Shown here: positions 7,699 to 15,452 of the stretch, piece by piece | Layout of the letters: each line of letters opens with the position of its first letter | Numbering within the stretch: the first letter of the stretch is position 1 | Assembly (NCBI GenBank): GCA_030041005.1 | Contig: JASHOR010000171.1 | Coordinates: 1 to 35,518 of the forward strand | Direction of reading: 5' to 3' | Length of the DNA stretch: 35,518 nucleotides | Source: Xanthobacteraceae bacterium | GTDB taxonomy: Bacteria > Pseudomonadota > Alphaproteobacteria > Rhizobiales > Xanthobacteraceae | Notes under the pieces: generated by a model | Told to the model about the DNA's origin: nothing | Databases searched by the model: none | What the model saw: the letters and a program-made list of their open reading frames with translations, nothing else | Position numbers and translations under genes: made by a program

Positions 7699-10600
7699 TC
7701 AATGAAAGTCGCGGCTCTTGACCAGCGGAGGGGTTTCTGCCGGCGGCGTACCGCCGGAAAATTTCGGTGAAAAAAGATCGCCGCCCTCGCGCAGCCACGG
7801 CAGTTGCGCGGAGAGATTGATAAAGCTTTCTGCAACGACGTGGATGACCAGTCCGACGCGTTGCAGGCGCCCGCGCACCGCAAGAAATCGGGCTGTCATC
7901 ACGGTGCGGCGGTTTTTTTCGAAAGCTTTCGGCCAGACGATGATATTGGCAATGCCGGTTTCGTCTTCGAGTGTCAGGAACACGACGCCCTTCGCCGTAC
8001 CGGGCCGTTGCCGTATCAGCACGAGTCCGGCGACGGTGACGATCGAGTCCTGGGTCAGCTCTTCGCTGCGCAGCGTCGTGTTGCGGACGGCGCCGAGCGC
8101 GGTAAGACGATCGCGGAAGAAATGCACCGGATGCCCTTTCAGCGACAGCCCGGTCGTCACGTAATCCTCCACGACGTGCTCGCAGAGCGGCATGGCGGGA
8201 AGCGCGACCGGCTGTTCCGGAAAAAGCTCGTCGCTCAAGTGCGGCGCGAGCAGCGACAGCGCGCCGCACTCCCTCCCTGACCCCGCGGGGGAGGGAAGGG
8301 TGGGGACGGCGGAACGCCGCGGCGTTCGCGCACCGATCGCGTCGAGCCGCTTTGCCGCCCACAGCGCGGCGCGCCGGTCCAGCGGCGCGCGATCAGCAAA
8401 AGTGGTCTCCGGTTTTGCGTCCGATCGCGCGCCAACTTTAAGATTTGACGCATGATCTTGTCGGCGAACCGGTTCCCACTTCGCCGGATCATGCGTCAGC
8501 GAGCGGAACGCATCGGCTTCCGCCAGCCGTTCGATGGTGAAGCGCGAGACGCCGGCCGTCGCCGCCAGCCGCTCGATCGAGGAAAAACCGTTGCCGCGGG
8601 CGGCGATCAATTTCTTCAGTTCGTCCTGATTAAGCCCGTGAATCAGACGGAAACCGAGGCGGACGGCGTACGTCATTGCGGATCGCCGCGAAGCGGAATG
8701 ACAATCGGATGAGCGAGGCTCGAGCGTGGAATCCCAATCGCTGTAGTTGACGTCGACCGCGCGAATTTCGACGCCGTGCGCGCGCGCGTCGCGCACGAGC
8801 TGCGCCGGCTGATAGAAGCCCATCGGCTGGCTGTTGAGGATCGCGGCGCAGAATACGTCGGGGTAATGGCATTTGATGAAGGCCGAGGCGTAGACGAGAA
8901 GGGCAAAGCTCGCGGCGTGACTTTCCGGAAAGCCGTATTCGCCGAAGCCTTTGATCTGGTCGAAACACCGCTCGGCAAAGGCTCGATCATAGCCGCGACG
9001 GACCATGCCGTTGATGAACTGATCCTCGAAAAGATGGACGGTTCCGTTATGCCGGAAAGTCGCCATGGCGCGGCGGAGACCATCGGCCTCATCCGCAGTG
9101 AATTTTGCTGCGTTGATGGCGATTTGCATCGCCTGCTCCTGAAAGAGCGGGACGCCAAGCGTTCGCTTGAGAACGTCTTTCAATTCATCCTTGTCGCCCT
9201 GCGTCGGATGCGGGGACGGATAATCGGGCTCCTTGCCCTTTTTCTGATCTTCACGCCGGCGCAAATAAGGATGCACCATGTCGCCCTGGATCGGCCCCGG
9301 CCGCACGATCGCGACCTCGATGACCAGATCGTAGAAGCATTGCGGCTGCAATCGCGGCAGCATCGACATCTGCGCGCGGCTTTCGACCTGAAATACGCCG
9401 ATCGAGTCGGCGCGCGACAGCATCTTGTAAATTTGCGCCGCATCCTCCGTGCCATCCTTCGGAATGCCGGCGAGCGAATAATCCTTGCCATAGTGCATCT
9501 TCAGGAGATCGAGCCCGCGGCGCAGTGCGCTCAGCATGCCGAGCGCAAGCACATCGACTTTCATCAGGCCGAGCGTGTCGATGTCGTCCTTGTCCCATTC
9601 GATGAAAGTGCGTTCGTCCATGGCGGCATTGCCGATCGGCACCGTCTCGTCGAGCCGCTGCCGCGTGAGCACGAAGCCGCCGACATGCTGGGAAAGATGA
9701 CGGGGGAATCCGATCAGCTCGGCGGCAAGCGTGACCGCCTGGCGGATCGCAGGGTTGTTCGGATCGAGCCCGACCTGACGGATGTGATCGTCCGCCAGGC
9801 CGTCGCCATAGCCCCACACCGTCTTGGCGAGCGCGGCCGTCACGTCCTCGGTCAATCCCAAAACCTTGCCGATTTCGCGGATGGCGCGGCGCGAGCGGTA
9901 ATGCACCACCGTGGCGCAGATCGCGGCGCGATCGCGGCCGTAACGCTTGTAGATGTATTGGATCACTTCCTCGCGTCGCTCGTGCTCGAAATCGACATCG
10001 ATATCGGGCGGCTCGTTACGGTTCGCCGAAATGAACCGGGCGAAGAGAAGCTTGCTCTCGTTCGGGTTGACCTCGGTGATGCCGAGGCAATAGCAGACGG
10101 CGCTGTTTGCCGCGGAACCGCGGCCCTGACAGAGGATTTTCAGTTTCTTGCGCGCGTAGGCGACGATGTCATGAACTGTGAGAAAATAACGCGCGTAATC
10201 GAGCGTGGCGATCAATGCCAGTTCTTCATTCAGTCGTTTCTTGACCTCGTCTGGAATACCGTTCGGAAATTGATCCTTGGGGTAACGTTCTGCGGCGCCG
10301 GCCCATGTCAAATCCTCGAGATGGGCTTGCGCGGTCTTGCCCGGCGGCACCGGTTCGTCGGGATATTCGTAATGCAATTGGCCGAGCGAGAAGGTGCAGG
10401 CATCGGCGATCTCGATGGTGCGGCTGATGGCCTCGGGAAATTTAGCGAACAATCGCGCCATATCCTCGGGCGATTTCAGATGGCGTTCGGCGTTGACGGA
10501 AAGACGGAAGCCCGCCTCGGCGATCGTGCATTTCTCGCGCACGCAGGTGAGCGCGTCGGCGAGCGGCCGGCGCTCCGGCGCGTGGTAGCAGACGTCATTG

Positions 10601-11259
10601 ACGGCGACGAGCGGCGCGCCGAGCCGCTCGCCGAGTTCGGCCAAGAGCCCGAGCCGGCGCGGCTCGTCGCCGCGATGATGATGCACGCCGGCAATGAAGC
10701 TGCGGCCGGGGGCGGCGCAGGCGAGGGCGGCGAGGCGGGCGGCGAAATTTCCGTCATCCTGAGGTGCCCGCGCGTAACGCGGGCCTCGAAGGATGCCGGC
10801 CGAGGTGCCCTGGCCGTCGTCCTTCGAGGCTCGTTTCGCTCGCACCTCAGGATGACGGTGAACATTTAGCGGCGGGATCGCGATAAAAACCTGCCCTTCG
10901 CTGGCGGCGAGAATCTCCTCGAAAGTGAGATGGCAGGCCCCCTTCTTGGCTTTCAGGTTGCCGGCCGAGATGAGGCGGCAGAGCCGGCCATAGGCCGCGC
11001 GGTCGATCGGGTAGGCGAGCGTTTCGAAACCGTCGATGGTGACAAGCCGCACGCCGACGAGGAATTTGATATTGCGCTTGTTCGCTTCGTCGTAGGCGCG
11101 CACCACGCCGGCAAAAGAATTGCGGTCGGCGATGCCGATGGCGGCAAGGCCGAGCGCGGCGGCAGCGGCGACCATTTCGTCGGGATGCGAGGTGCCGCGC
11201 AGAAAAGAAAAATTCGTCGTAACGGCGAGTTCGGCATAGGCGCTCATGTTTTTTCTCAC
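7699..11259 (-). CDS. dnaE2: Error-prone DNA polymerase DnaE2 (SOS mutasome), with in-frame repeat insertions
   Basis: C-family DNA polymerase that performs translesion synthesis with ImuA and ImuB. An N-terminal PHP domain ([14 protein letters not shown]) is followed by the polymerase palm with catalytic-type acids D419, D421 and D423 in [16 protein letters not shown], and by a C-terminal OB-fold ([18 protein letters not shown]). At 1186 residues it is about 100 longer than usual DnaE2. The surplus is accounted for by palindromic repeats inside the frame at 10751-10858, 8672-8702, 8384-8497 and 8267-8305. No frameshift or stop results. The GTG start at 11259 overlaps the imuB stop (GTGA); an ATG at 11247 is an alternative. 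Whether the enzyme still works is not shown by sequence. Confidence 0.96.
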   Translation of the reverse strand: MRKNMSAYAELAVTTNFSFLRGTSHPDEMVAAAAALGLAAIGIADRNSFAGVVRAYDEANKRNIKFLVGVRLVTIDGFETLAYPIDRAAYGRLCRLISAGNLKAKKGACHLTFEEILAASEGQVFIAIPPLNVHRHPEVRAKRASKDDGQGTSAGILRGPRYARAPQDDGNFAARLAALACAAPGRSFIAGVHHHRGDEPRRLGLLAELGERLGAPLVAVNDVCYHAPERRPLADALTCVREKCTIAEAGFRLSVNAERHLKSPEDMARLFAKFPEAISRTIEIADACTFSLGQLHYEYPDEPVPPGKTAQAHLEDLTWAGAAERYPKDQFPNGIPDEVKKRLNEELALIATLDYARYFLTVHDIVAYARKKLKILCQGRGSAANSAVCYCLGITEVNPNESKLLFARFISANRNEPPDIDVDFEHERREEVIQYIYKRYGRDRAAICATVVHYRSRRAIREIGKVLGLTEDVTAALAKTVWGYGDGLADDHIRQVGLDPNNPAIRQAVTLAAELIGFPRHLSQHVGGFVLTRQRLDETVPIGNAAMDERTFIEWDKDDIDTLGLMKVDVLALGMLSALRRGLDLLKMHYGKDYSLAGIPKDGTEDAAQIYKMLSRADSIGVFQVESRAQMSMLPRLQPQCFYDLVIEVAIVRPGPIQGDMVHPYLRRREDQKKGKEPDYPSPHPTQGDKDELKDVLKRTLGVPLFQEQAMQIAINAAKFTADEADGLRRAMATFRHNGTVHLFEDQFINGMVRRGYDRAFAERCFDQIKGFGEYGFPESHAASFALLVYASAFIKCHYPDVFCAAILNSQPMGFYQPAQLVRDARAHGVEIRAVDVNYSDWDSTLEPRSSDCHSASRRSAMTYAVRLGFRLIHGLNQDELKKLIAARGNGFSSIERLAATAGVSRFTIERLAEADAFRSLTHDPAKWEPVRRQDHASNLKVGARSDAKPETTFADRAPLDRRAALWAAKRLDAIGARTPRRSAVPTLPSPAGSGRECGALSLLAPHLSDELFPEQPVALPAMPLCEHVVEDYVTTGLSLKGHPVHFFRDRLTALGAVRNTTLRSEELTQDSIVTVAGLVLIRQRPGTAKGVVFLTLEDETGIANIIVWPKAFEKNRRTVMTARFLAVRGRLQRVGLVIHVVAESFINLSAQLPWLREGGDLFSPKFSGGTPPAETPPLVKSRDFH
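8267..8305. repeat. GC-rich palindromic repeat inside dnaE2 (CCCTCCC...GGGAGGG family)
   Basis: The segment begins CACTCCCTCCCTGACCCC and ends GGGGGAGGGAAGGGTGGGG, with pyrimidine and purine arms forming an imperfect hairpin. It is translated as [14 protein letters not shown] related copy is inside imuB at 11757-11803. The family resembles the CCCTCCCCGC...GCGGGGAGGG elements common between Rhizobiales genes. Confidence 0.7.
8384..8497. repeat. Double palindromic repeat (50 + 51 bp) inside dnaE2
   Basis: Two palindromes lie side by side. The first, at 8384-8433, has exact 11-bp arms GGCGCGCGATC and GATCGCGCGCC. The second, at 8447-8497, has exact 11-bp arms GACGCATGATC and GATCATGCGTC with an ACCGGTTCCCACTT-type centre known from Rhizobiales intergenic repeats. 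Together they span 114 bp (38 codons). They add the segment from [10 protein letters not shown] to ADRAPL between AFRSL and DRRAALWA, which are contiguous or nearly so in ordinary DnaE2 proteins (recalled, not aligned here). Confidence 0.88.
8672..8702. repeat. Short palindromic repeat inside dnaE2
   Basis: GTCATTGCG at the left and CGGAATGAC at the right are inverted with one mismatch around GATCGCCGCGAAG. It is translated as part of [11 protein letters not shown], about residues 853-863 of DnaE2, in a spot where the family normally has a short loop before the [10 protein letters not shown] motif. The surrounding residues (EPRSSD) may belong to the same insertion. Confidence 0.7.
10751..10858. 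repeat. 108-bp nested palindromic repeat inside dnaE2
   Basis: The outer 17-bp arms CCGTCATCCTGAGGTGC and GCACCTCAGGATGACGG are exact inverted repeats. Inner arms of 18 bp at 10784-10801 and 10812-10829 (CCTCGAAGGATGCCGGCC and its near complement) match at 16 of 18. The element is of the CATCCTGAGG...CCTTCGAGG kind that is abundant between genes in Bradyrhizobium relatives. Here it sits within the dnaE2 frame, is 36 codons long and adds about residues 134-170 ([15 protein letters not shown] to RAPQDDG). Confidence 0.92.
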
Positions 11260-12941
11260 GCAAACAAGCCGTGCACGAACCAGCGTGCATCTGCCGTTTC
11301 GCGCCCATAAATGCCCTCGCGGAAAAGCCAGAAGCGGTGCCCTCCCAGATCCTCGACGAGGTAATAGTCACGCGTGAGGGATTGCCGGTCGCTTTCGCGA
11401 CACTGAGCGGAGAAAGGCGGCAAACGCCACCATTCCGCGCCGATGCGTTCGGGACCCTGTGCGCCGGCGACCTCGTAGCTCACCCCGCGCCAAGAGAAAC
11501 GTCGCGGCGGACCGTCAGGAACGAGTGCGGTGACCTCGGTCGGCTCGGCATGCGGCAGGAGCAGGAGAGGGCGCGGTTTTTCTGCTTTTTGTTCCGGCGC
11601 CAGACCGGTGAGAGCTTCACCGGTTACGGGCGCCAGCACCTCCGCCCGTTCAGGAATATGGCTGTCGACGGCTTTGAACCGGCGCACGCTCGACGGGCCA
11701 AGACGTTGGCGCAGCGCGTCGATCAAGACCGCGCACCGTTCCGTCTTGTCTGCATGCCCCCACTCCGACCCTCCTCCGCTTGCAGGGGAGGGATGGGAGG
11801 GGGCGGCGAGTTCCGTCTGCCGTGCCGGCATCGCCTCGGCGCGGATGACGGCAAGGCCGATTGCCTCAAAACCGAAGCCGGCATCGTCGGCGGTTGCCGC
11901 GGCGTCGAGTTTCAGCGCAATCATGCGTGCCACATGGGTGGCGCTGCGGGTCGGCAGCGTCAGCGCGATATCGAGCGTCTTGACGTCGCCATCGACGCGA
12001 TAGAGCGAAAGTCTCAGCACCCGCGCGCCGACATCGTCGCGCGTGAGCACGTGAGCAAGCGTCGCCATGAGCCGGTGGGAGAGCGCAACGACAGCCTCCT
12101 GGGTAGCTATCGGCTCGAGCAAATAACGCAGCGTGTGATAGACCGGCGGCGGCCTGATCGGTACGAGCGGTTCGTCGAGGCGGCCAAACGCCTGGTCGAG
12201 ACGGCGCATGAGTTGTGCCGAAAACCGCGCGGCAAACGGCGCGCGCGGTTGATCCATCAGCGCGCCGATTGATTTGAAGCCGAGCCGGCGCAGCGGGACG
12301 CAGATTTCCGGCGTAAGCCGCAGCGCTTCGATGGGCAAAGGCGAGAGCGCGGTGGCTTCTTCGCCAGAAGACAGGATCACATAGGAGCTGCGACAATCTT
12401 CATCCTCCCCCGTTTCACGGCGGAGGATGGGAGAAAGCTTGGGATGGAACCGTGCGGCCGCCCAGGCCGCGCCGGGCGTGTCGGCAACGGCAAGCCGCGC
12501 CGGCAGGCCGAAACATTCCAGCCGGTGGGCAAGATCGGCGATGAGATTTCGTTCACCGCCGAACAGATGCGCGGCACCTTCGATATCGAGAAAAAAACCG
12601 TCGGCGCCATTCTCTTCGTCGTATGGCGAGGCAGTCGGCGTATAGCGGGTCGCCCATAGCGCCAAACGGCGCAGCGCCGCATCGTCGGCGGCTGGATCGA
12701 TCCCGCGCACCTGCAAAAATCCCGCTTTCGCCCGCGCGTCCGCCACGGGCTCGCCGCGCGAAAGGCCGCAAGCTTCGGCCGCCTCGTTCAAGGCGGCGAT
12801 GCGCGATCCTCCGGCTCCTGCAACGGCAAGGACGAACGGCCGGTCAGGCGCAATGGGCTTGTCTGTCGGCCTTTTTGCTTGTGCCGCGAGCGCACGCAGG
12901 ATCGGCCAGCGCGGCAGCCAAACTGAAACGATGCGCGACAT
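11256..12941 (-). CDS. imuB: ImuB, Y-family polymerase-like mutasome subunit
   Basis: A 561-residue protein of the DinB/ImuB group that bridges DnaE2 to the sliding clamp and is thought to lack polymerase activity. The opening [17 protein letters not shown] and the later [17 protein letters not shown] are typical ImuB segments. A QTELAA hexapeptide near residue 375 lies where ImuB proteins carry a clamp-binding motif, but it is a weak match. Two short palindromic repeats are translated within the gene, at 12401-12430 (about residues 171-181) and at 11757-11803 (about 380-395, just after QTELAA). Its start lies 98 bases inside the imuA 3' end and its stop overlaps the dnaE2 start, so translation is coupled throughout. 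Confidence 0.94.
   Translation of the reverse strand: MSRIVSVWLPRWPILRALAAQAKRPTDKPIAPDRPFVLAVAGAGGSRIAALNEAAEACGLSRGEPVADARAKAGFLQVRGIDPAADDAALRRLALWATRYTPTASPYDEENGADGFFLDIEGAAHLFGGERNLIADLAHRLECFGLPARLAVADTPGAAWAAARFHPKLSPILRRETGEDEDCRSSYVILSSGEEATALSPLPIEALRLTPEICVPLRRLGFKSIGALMDQPRAPFAARFSAQLMRRLDQAFGRLDEPLVPIRPPPVYHTLRYLLEPIATQEAVVALSHRLMATLAHVLTRDDVGARVLRLSLYRVDGDVKTLDIALTLPTRSATHVARMIALKLDAAATADDAGFGFEAIGLAVIRAEAMPARQTELAAPSHPSPASGGGSEWGHADKTERCAVLIDALRQRLGPSSVRRFKAVDSHIPERAEVLAPVTGEALTGLAPEQKAEKPRPLLLLPHAEPTEVTALVPDGPPRRFSWRGVSYEVAGAQGPERIGAEWWRLPPFSAQCRESDRQSLTRDYYLVEDLGGHRFWLFREGIYGRETADARWFVHGLFA
11757..11803. repeat. GC-rich palindromic repeat inside imuB (same family as 8267-8305)
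   Basis: It starts CCCCACTCCGACCCTCC and ends GGGAGGGATGGGAGGGGG around CGCTTGCA, forming an imperfect hairpin. It is translated as [17 protein letters not shown] directly after the QTELAA hexapeptide of ImuB. It is similar in sequence and orientation to the copy in dnaE2. Confidence 0.75.
12401..12430. repeat. Short palindromic repeat inside imuB
   Basis: CATCCTCCC and CGGAGGATG are near-perfect inverted arms around CCGTTTCACGG. The segment encodes about residues 171-181 of ImuB ([10 protein letters not shown]), in a stretch not expected in the family between the Y-polymerase core and the [15 protein letters not shown] motif. Confidence 0.65.
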
Positions 12942-13623
12942 GATCGTACTCCACTACCCATTCGCCCGGCCGTCCGTTGCGAGCCCGTTCAAGTTGCAGT
13001 TGCCAGCGGGGGCGCGTGATGAGGCCGAAGCGGTCGCGCGCGGCTTCTGCCGTGCCGACGCGCCAGCGCGTCGCCGCCGCGCTCGATTCCAGATTTTGCG
13101 CCGGCCGCAGCAGAAAGAGCGGCAGGGCGGCCTCGGCGGCGAAAAGATGCAGCCTTTGGCTTGATTTCAGATCGAGCTTGTCGATGAAGCCGGCGACGGC
13201 AGCCGGTGCGCCGGAGCGCACTGTCTCGGCGATCGCCCACAAGGCGTCTCGCCGGTGCGCCGTTTCGACCAGAATGAGCCGTGCCGGATCGAGGCCCAGC
13301 GCATGCAGCCCATGGCCGTGAAGCCGGCCGCTGGGGCTAAACCCGCAGGCGGGCAGGACAAAGACAATTGGCGCTACAGATGAAAAATGGCGCGCTAAAA
13401 TTGCGGCGATGAAGCCGAAGGCGGCTGGAATTGCATTCGGGGCGGGAACGATTTCATGCAGGGCGCCGCAGGCAAGTCCGCCCTTCGGCAGACGGGAATC
13501 GATCGCGGGGAGCCCGAACGGCAGCGTTTTATGGAAATCCGCTATTCCCGGCAGCAGGCGGCGCAATTGCTCCACGAGGACAGCGCGATTATGCGCTACG
13601 GAAAGAGCGGCATGCTGGGTCAT
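12844..13623 (-). CDS. imuA: ImuA, RecA-like SOS mutasome accessory protein
   Basis: A 259-residue ImuA protein, a distant RecA/SulA relative that supports induced mutagenesis with ImuB and DnaE2. The stretch LPFGLPAIDSRLPKGGLACGALHEI is characteristic, and FGFIAAILARHFSS occupies the place of a degenerate P-loop region. It is the first gene of the operon. A perfect GTTC-N7-GTTC LexA box ends the promoter region 14 bases before the ATG, so SOS induction is expected. No strong ribosome binding site precedes the ATG; the 5' leader may be very short. Confidence 0.92.
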   Translation of the reverse strand: MTQHAALSVAHNRAVLVEQLRRLLPGIADFHKTLPFGLPAIDSRLPKGGLACGALHEIVPAPNAIPAAFGFIAAILARHFSSVAPIVFVLPACGFSPSGRLHGHGLHALGLDPARLILVETAHRRDALWAIAETVRSGAPAAVAGFIDKLDLKSSQRLHLFAAEAALPLFLLRPAQNLESSAAATRWRVGTAEAARDRFGLITRPRWQLQLERARNGRPGEWVVEYDHVAHRFSLAAALADPACARGTSKKADRQAHCA

Positions 13624-13637
13624 GGCTATGCACGCAT

Positions 13638-13652
13638 GTTCACTTTATGTTC
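13638..13652 (-). promoter_or_regulatory. LexA (SOS) box upstream of imuA
   Basis: The + strand reads GTTCACTTTATGTTC, a perfect match to the alphaproteobacterial LexA consensus GTTC-N7-GTTC. On the minus strand it is GAAC-N7-GAAC, 14 bases before the imuA ATG. This is the expected operator for imuA-imuB-dnaE2. A GAAC followed after seven bases by AAAC at 13667-13681 is a weak second half-match. Confidence 0.9.
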
Positions 13653-13672
13653 TCAGGCGAAGATTAGAACAA
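13644..13672 (-). promoter_or_regulatory. Candidate sigma-70-type promoter of imuA
   Basis: On the minus strand a TTGTTC (13672-13667) and a CATAAA (13649-13644) are separated by 17 bases, a reasonable -35/-10 pair. The -10 lies inside the LexA box, so bound LexA would block RNA polymerase. Transcription would start only about 14 bases before the ATG, which fits the absence of a clear ribosome binding site. This is inference from spacing and similarity only. Confidence 0.45.
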
Positions 13673-13730
13673 AAGAGAAACATTGCAAGCCGCTATAAAT
13701 AAGGGATGGCGCGCAGCCTCCCCCCAACAA

Positions 13731-13893
13731 CTAGTGTCCCGATTCCGAAGTTCGCATCATTATGCGGCCCCTCGTTTGCGAACTTCGGAATCGAAGGACA
13801 CTGGCAACTTATTGATCTCGTGTGGCTTTGGTTCAGAAATCCGCATGACGAGGTCGCGGCAGAAATGATGCGAACTTCAGAACCGCCACACTA
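13731..13893. repeat. Dispersed palindromic repeat, copy A
   Basis: It consists of two palindromic modules. The first, at 13732-13802, has arms from AGTGTCCCGATTCCGAAGTT and its inverse ending GGACACT. The second, at about 13819-13893, has GTGTGGC...GTTC and GAAC...GCCACAC arms. Bases 13731-13847 match 30702-30819 in reverse complement with two substitutions and one single-base gap. It fills the space between imuA and the ClpX-zinc-finger gene. Short frames through it are repeat translation and not genes. Confidence 0.92.
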
Positions 13894-13917
13894 CCCCATT
13901 TTGACCGCCGGAAAAAT

Positions 13918-13946
13918 TTGACACCGACGACGTCAGGGTTTACCTG
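13918..13946 (+). promoter_or_regulatory. Candidate promoter of the ClpX-zinc-finger/HTH gene
   Basis: A consensus -35 TTGACA (13918-13923) is followed after 17 bases by TACCTG (13941-13946), a weak -10. The -10 lies inside the first of two tandem palindromes, so a protein bound there would compete with RNA polymerase. The call rests on similarity and spacing only. Confidence 0.4.
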
Positions 13947-13966
13947 ACAGTCAGGGTTGACCTGAC
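13932..13966. promoter_or_regulatory. Two tandem 17-bp palindromes (putative operators)
   Basis: GTCAGGGTTTACCTGAC (13932-13948) and GTCAGGGTTGACCTGAC (13950-13966) differ at one base. Each has GTCAGG/CCTGAC arms of six bases around five. Their centres are 18 bp apart, nearly two helical turns, so two dimers would bind on nearly the same face. They end 19 bases before the ATG of the zinc-finger/HTH gene. I saw no other copy in the window. Confidence 0.75.
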
Positions 13967-13985
13967 ATCAGAAAACGAGGTCGTC

Positions 13986-14384
13986 ATGGCCGAGCCAGCA
14001 GCACATGAAACAGAGGCGACGCCAACGAAAGACAGCGCCGGGCGAACAAAAACCCTTTACTGTTCCTTCTGCTTCAAATCGCAGCACCAGGTGAAAATGC
14101 TGATCTCCGGCCCAGCAAGCCTCTTCATCTGTGATGAGTGCGTCGATTTGTGCAATGAATGCATTGCCGGCCGCTTTCCAGACAAATCGAAATTCCGCTC
14201 TCCCGAGGAATTGCCGACCGAACGGCTGCTCGAGCGGCTTCAACCCATTGAAGAGACGGTCCAGGGCAAGGGCAATCAACTCCAGTCGGTTGTCGATCTT
14301 CTTCGATCGCGCCAAGTGAGTTGGGCGCAAATTGGAACCGCGTTGGGTATCTCGCGCCAATCCGCATGGGAGCGGTTCAGCTAA
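13986..14384 (+). CDS. Small ClpX-type C4 zinc-finger protein with C-terminal helix-turn-helix
   Basis: A 132-residue soluble protein. Residues 24-62 form a ClpX N-terminal C4 zinc-binding domain, with C26-x2-C29 and C49-x2-C52 and the hallmark [12 protein letters not shown]. There is no AAA+ ATPase module. A helical linker (about 72-105) leads to a compact helix-turn-helix at about 109-131, [20 protein letters not shown]. In ClpX this zinc domain dimerises and binds adaptors and substrates, so a DNA-binding protein that docks to ClpXP partners or simply dimerises through zinc is conceivable; this is inference. ACGAGG lies 5 bases before the ATG. Two tandem palindromes upstream suggest autoregulation. 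It is divergent from imuA. Confidence 0.85.
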   Translation: MAEPAAHETEATPTKDSAGRTKTLYCSFCFKSQHQVKMLISGPASLFICDECVDLCNECIAGRFPDKSKFRSPEELPTERLLERLQPIEETVQGKGNQLQSVVDLLRSRQVSWAQIGTALGISRQSAWERFS

Positions 14385-14454
14385 GCAGCCATTTGAAGCC
14401 AGCCGCATAATTCCGTATTGCTCTTGCGCATAAACTATAGAGACGAGGTGCATC

Positions 14455-15372
14455 ATGCCGGAAGCCGACAGGGAAGGGGAACGCTACGCCGTCGACCAGC
14501 CGCAGCAGACTCCCGGATTTTTCCTCAAGGGGACACACCAGCTCGACTGGGGCATGAAAAACCGCATGGCGCGGGTGTTCGATCCGCGGTCCGGCCGCAC
14601 CGTCATGCTGGCCATCGATCACGGCTATATCCAGGGCCCCACCACAGGCCTTGAACGCATCGATCTCTCTATCGTCCCCCTGCTGCCCTACTGCGACGCC
14701 TTGTTCTGCACGCGGGGCATATTGCGCACGCTCATCCCGGCCGAGTGTCAAAAGCCGATGGTCCTGCGCGCCAGCGGCGGTCCCAGCATCCTGCGCGAAG
14801 AACTGTCCGACGAGCAGATCGCGCTCGACATGGACGATGCGGTGCGCCTCAACGCCGCCGGCGTCGGCATTCAGGTGTTCATCGGCGGCGAGCACGAGAC
14901 GCGCTCGGTGCACAACATGACCAGGCTGGTCGATGCCGGCTTGCGCGCCGGCGTACCGGTCATGGGCATTACGGCCGTCGGCAAGGCCATGGCACGCGAC
15001 GCCAAATATTTCCGTCTCGCCTGCCGCATCATCGCCGAACTCGGCGCTCAATACGTCAAAACCTATTACGTCGACGACGGCTTTGAGACGGTCGCCGCTT
15101 CATGCCCGGTGCCGATCGTCATGGCCGGCGGCAAGAAGCTGCCGGAACTCGACGCACTGACCATGGCCTACAACGCCGTGCAGCAGGGCGCCTCCGGCGT
15201 CGACATGGGCCGCAATATTTTCCAGTGCGAGGCGCCGCGCGCGATGATTCAGGCAGTCGCCGCGGTCGTGCACAAGAACATGAAGCCGAAGGAAGCGTTC
15301 GATTTGTTCAGGTCGCTGAAGGCGAAGGAAGAAAATGCCGGAGCAATGGCGTTTCGCGGCGCGGCCGAATGA
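14455..15372 (+). CDS. lsrF: LsrF-like class I aldolase/thiolase
   Basis: A 305-residue TIM-barrel enzyme of the DeoC/FbaB aldolase group, closest by eye to LsrF, which cleaves the phosphorylated product of autoinducer-2 with CoA. Long segments agree with what I recall of LsrF, including [38 protein letters not shown] and [13 protein letters not shown]. The Schiff-base lysine is K202 in [10 protein letters not shown]. None of the other lsr genes (kinase, transporter, LsrG, LsrR) is near, so the substrate may differ. GAGGTG precedes the ATG by four bases. Confidence 0.85.
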   Translation: MPEADREGERYAVDQPQQTPGFFLKGTHQLDWGMKNRMARVFDPRSGRTVMLAIDHGYIQGPTTGLERIDLSIVPLLPYCDALFCTRGILRTLIPAECQKPMVLRASGGPSILREELSDEQIALDMDDAVRLNAAGVGIQVFIGGEHETRSVHNMTRLVDAGLRAGVPVMGITAVGKAMARDAKYFRLACRIIAELGAQYVKTYYVDDGFETVAASCPVPIVMAGGKKLPELDALTMAYNAVQQGASGVDMGRNIFQCEAPRAMIQAVAAVVHKNMKPKEAFDLFRSLKAKEENAGAMAFRGAAE

Positions 15373-15404
15373 CAAGCGCGGGCAAACCGGAAAGGATGCA
15401 CATG

Positions 15405-15420
15405 ACGGTCCGCGACCGTT
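15405..15420. terminator. Weak hairpin between convergent genes
   Basis: ACGGTC and GACCGT form a 6-bp stem with a CGC loop, followed by two T residues. It lies between the convergent lsrF-like and DUF6894-like genes. The T-tract is too short for a confident terminator. Confidence 0.25.
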
Positions 15421-15452
15421 GACGGGAAATCCAAGCGCGCGTGCACCGCGGT

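Noticed and set aside
7586-8362. Upstream extension of the SRAP frame into dnaE2
   Set aside because: SRAP proteins need Cys at position 2, which fits only the ATG at 7585; the extension is out-of-frame dnaE2.
8776-10869. A 697-codon open frame on the + strand opposite dnaE2
   Set aside because: It lies antisense to a gene with clear polymerase motifs, is Arg/His/Asp-rich with no recognisable domain, and arises from codon bias in GC-rich DNA.
13683-13921. Short open frames in the gap before the ClpX-zinc-finger gene
   Set aside because: They are translations of the dispersed repeat; the same peptide (RTSESKD...NLLISCGFGSEIRM) appears at the other copy.
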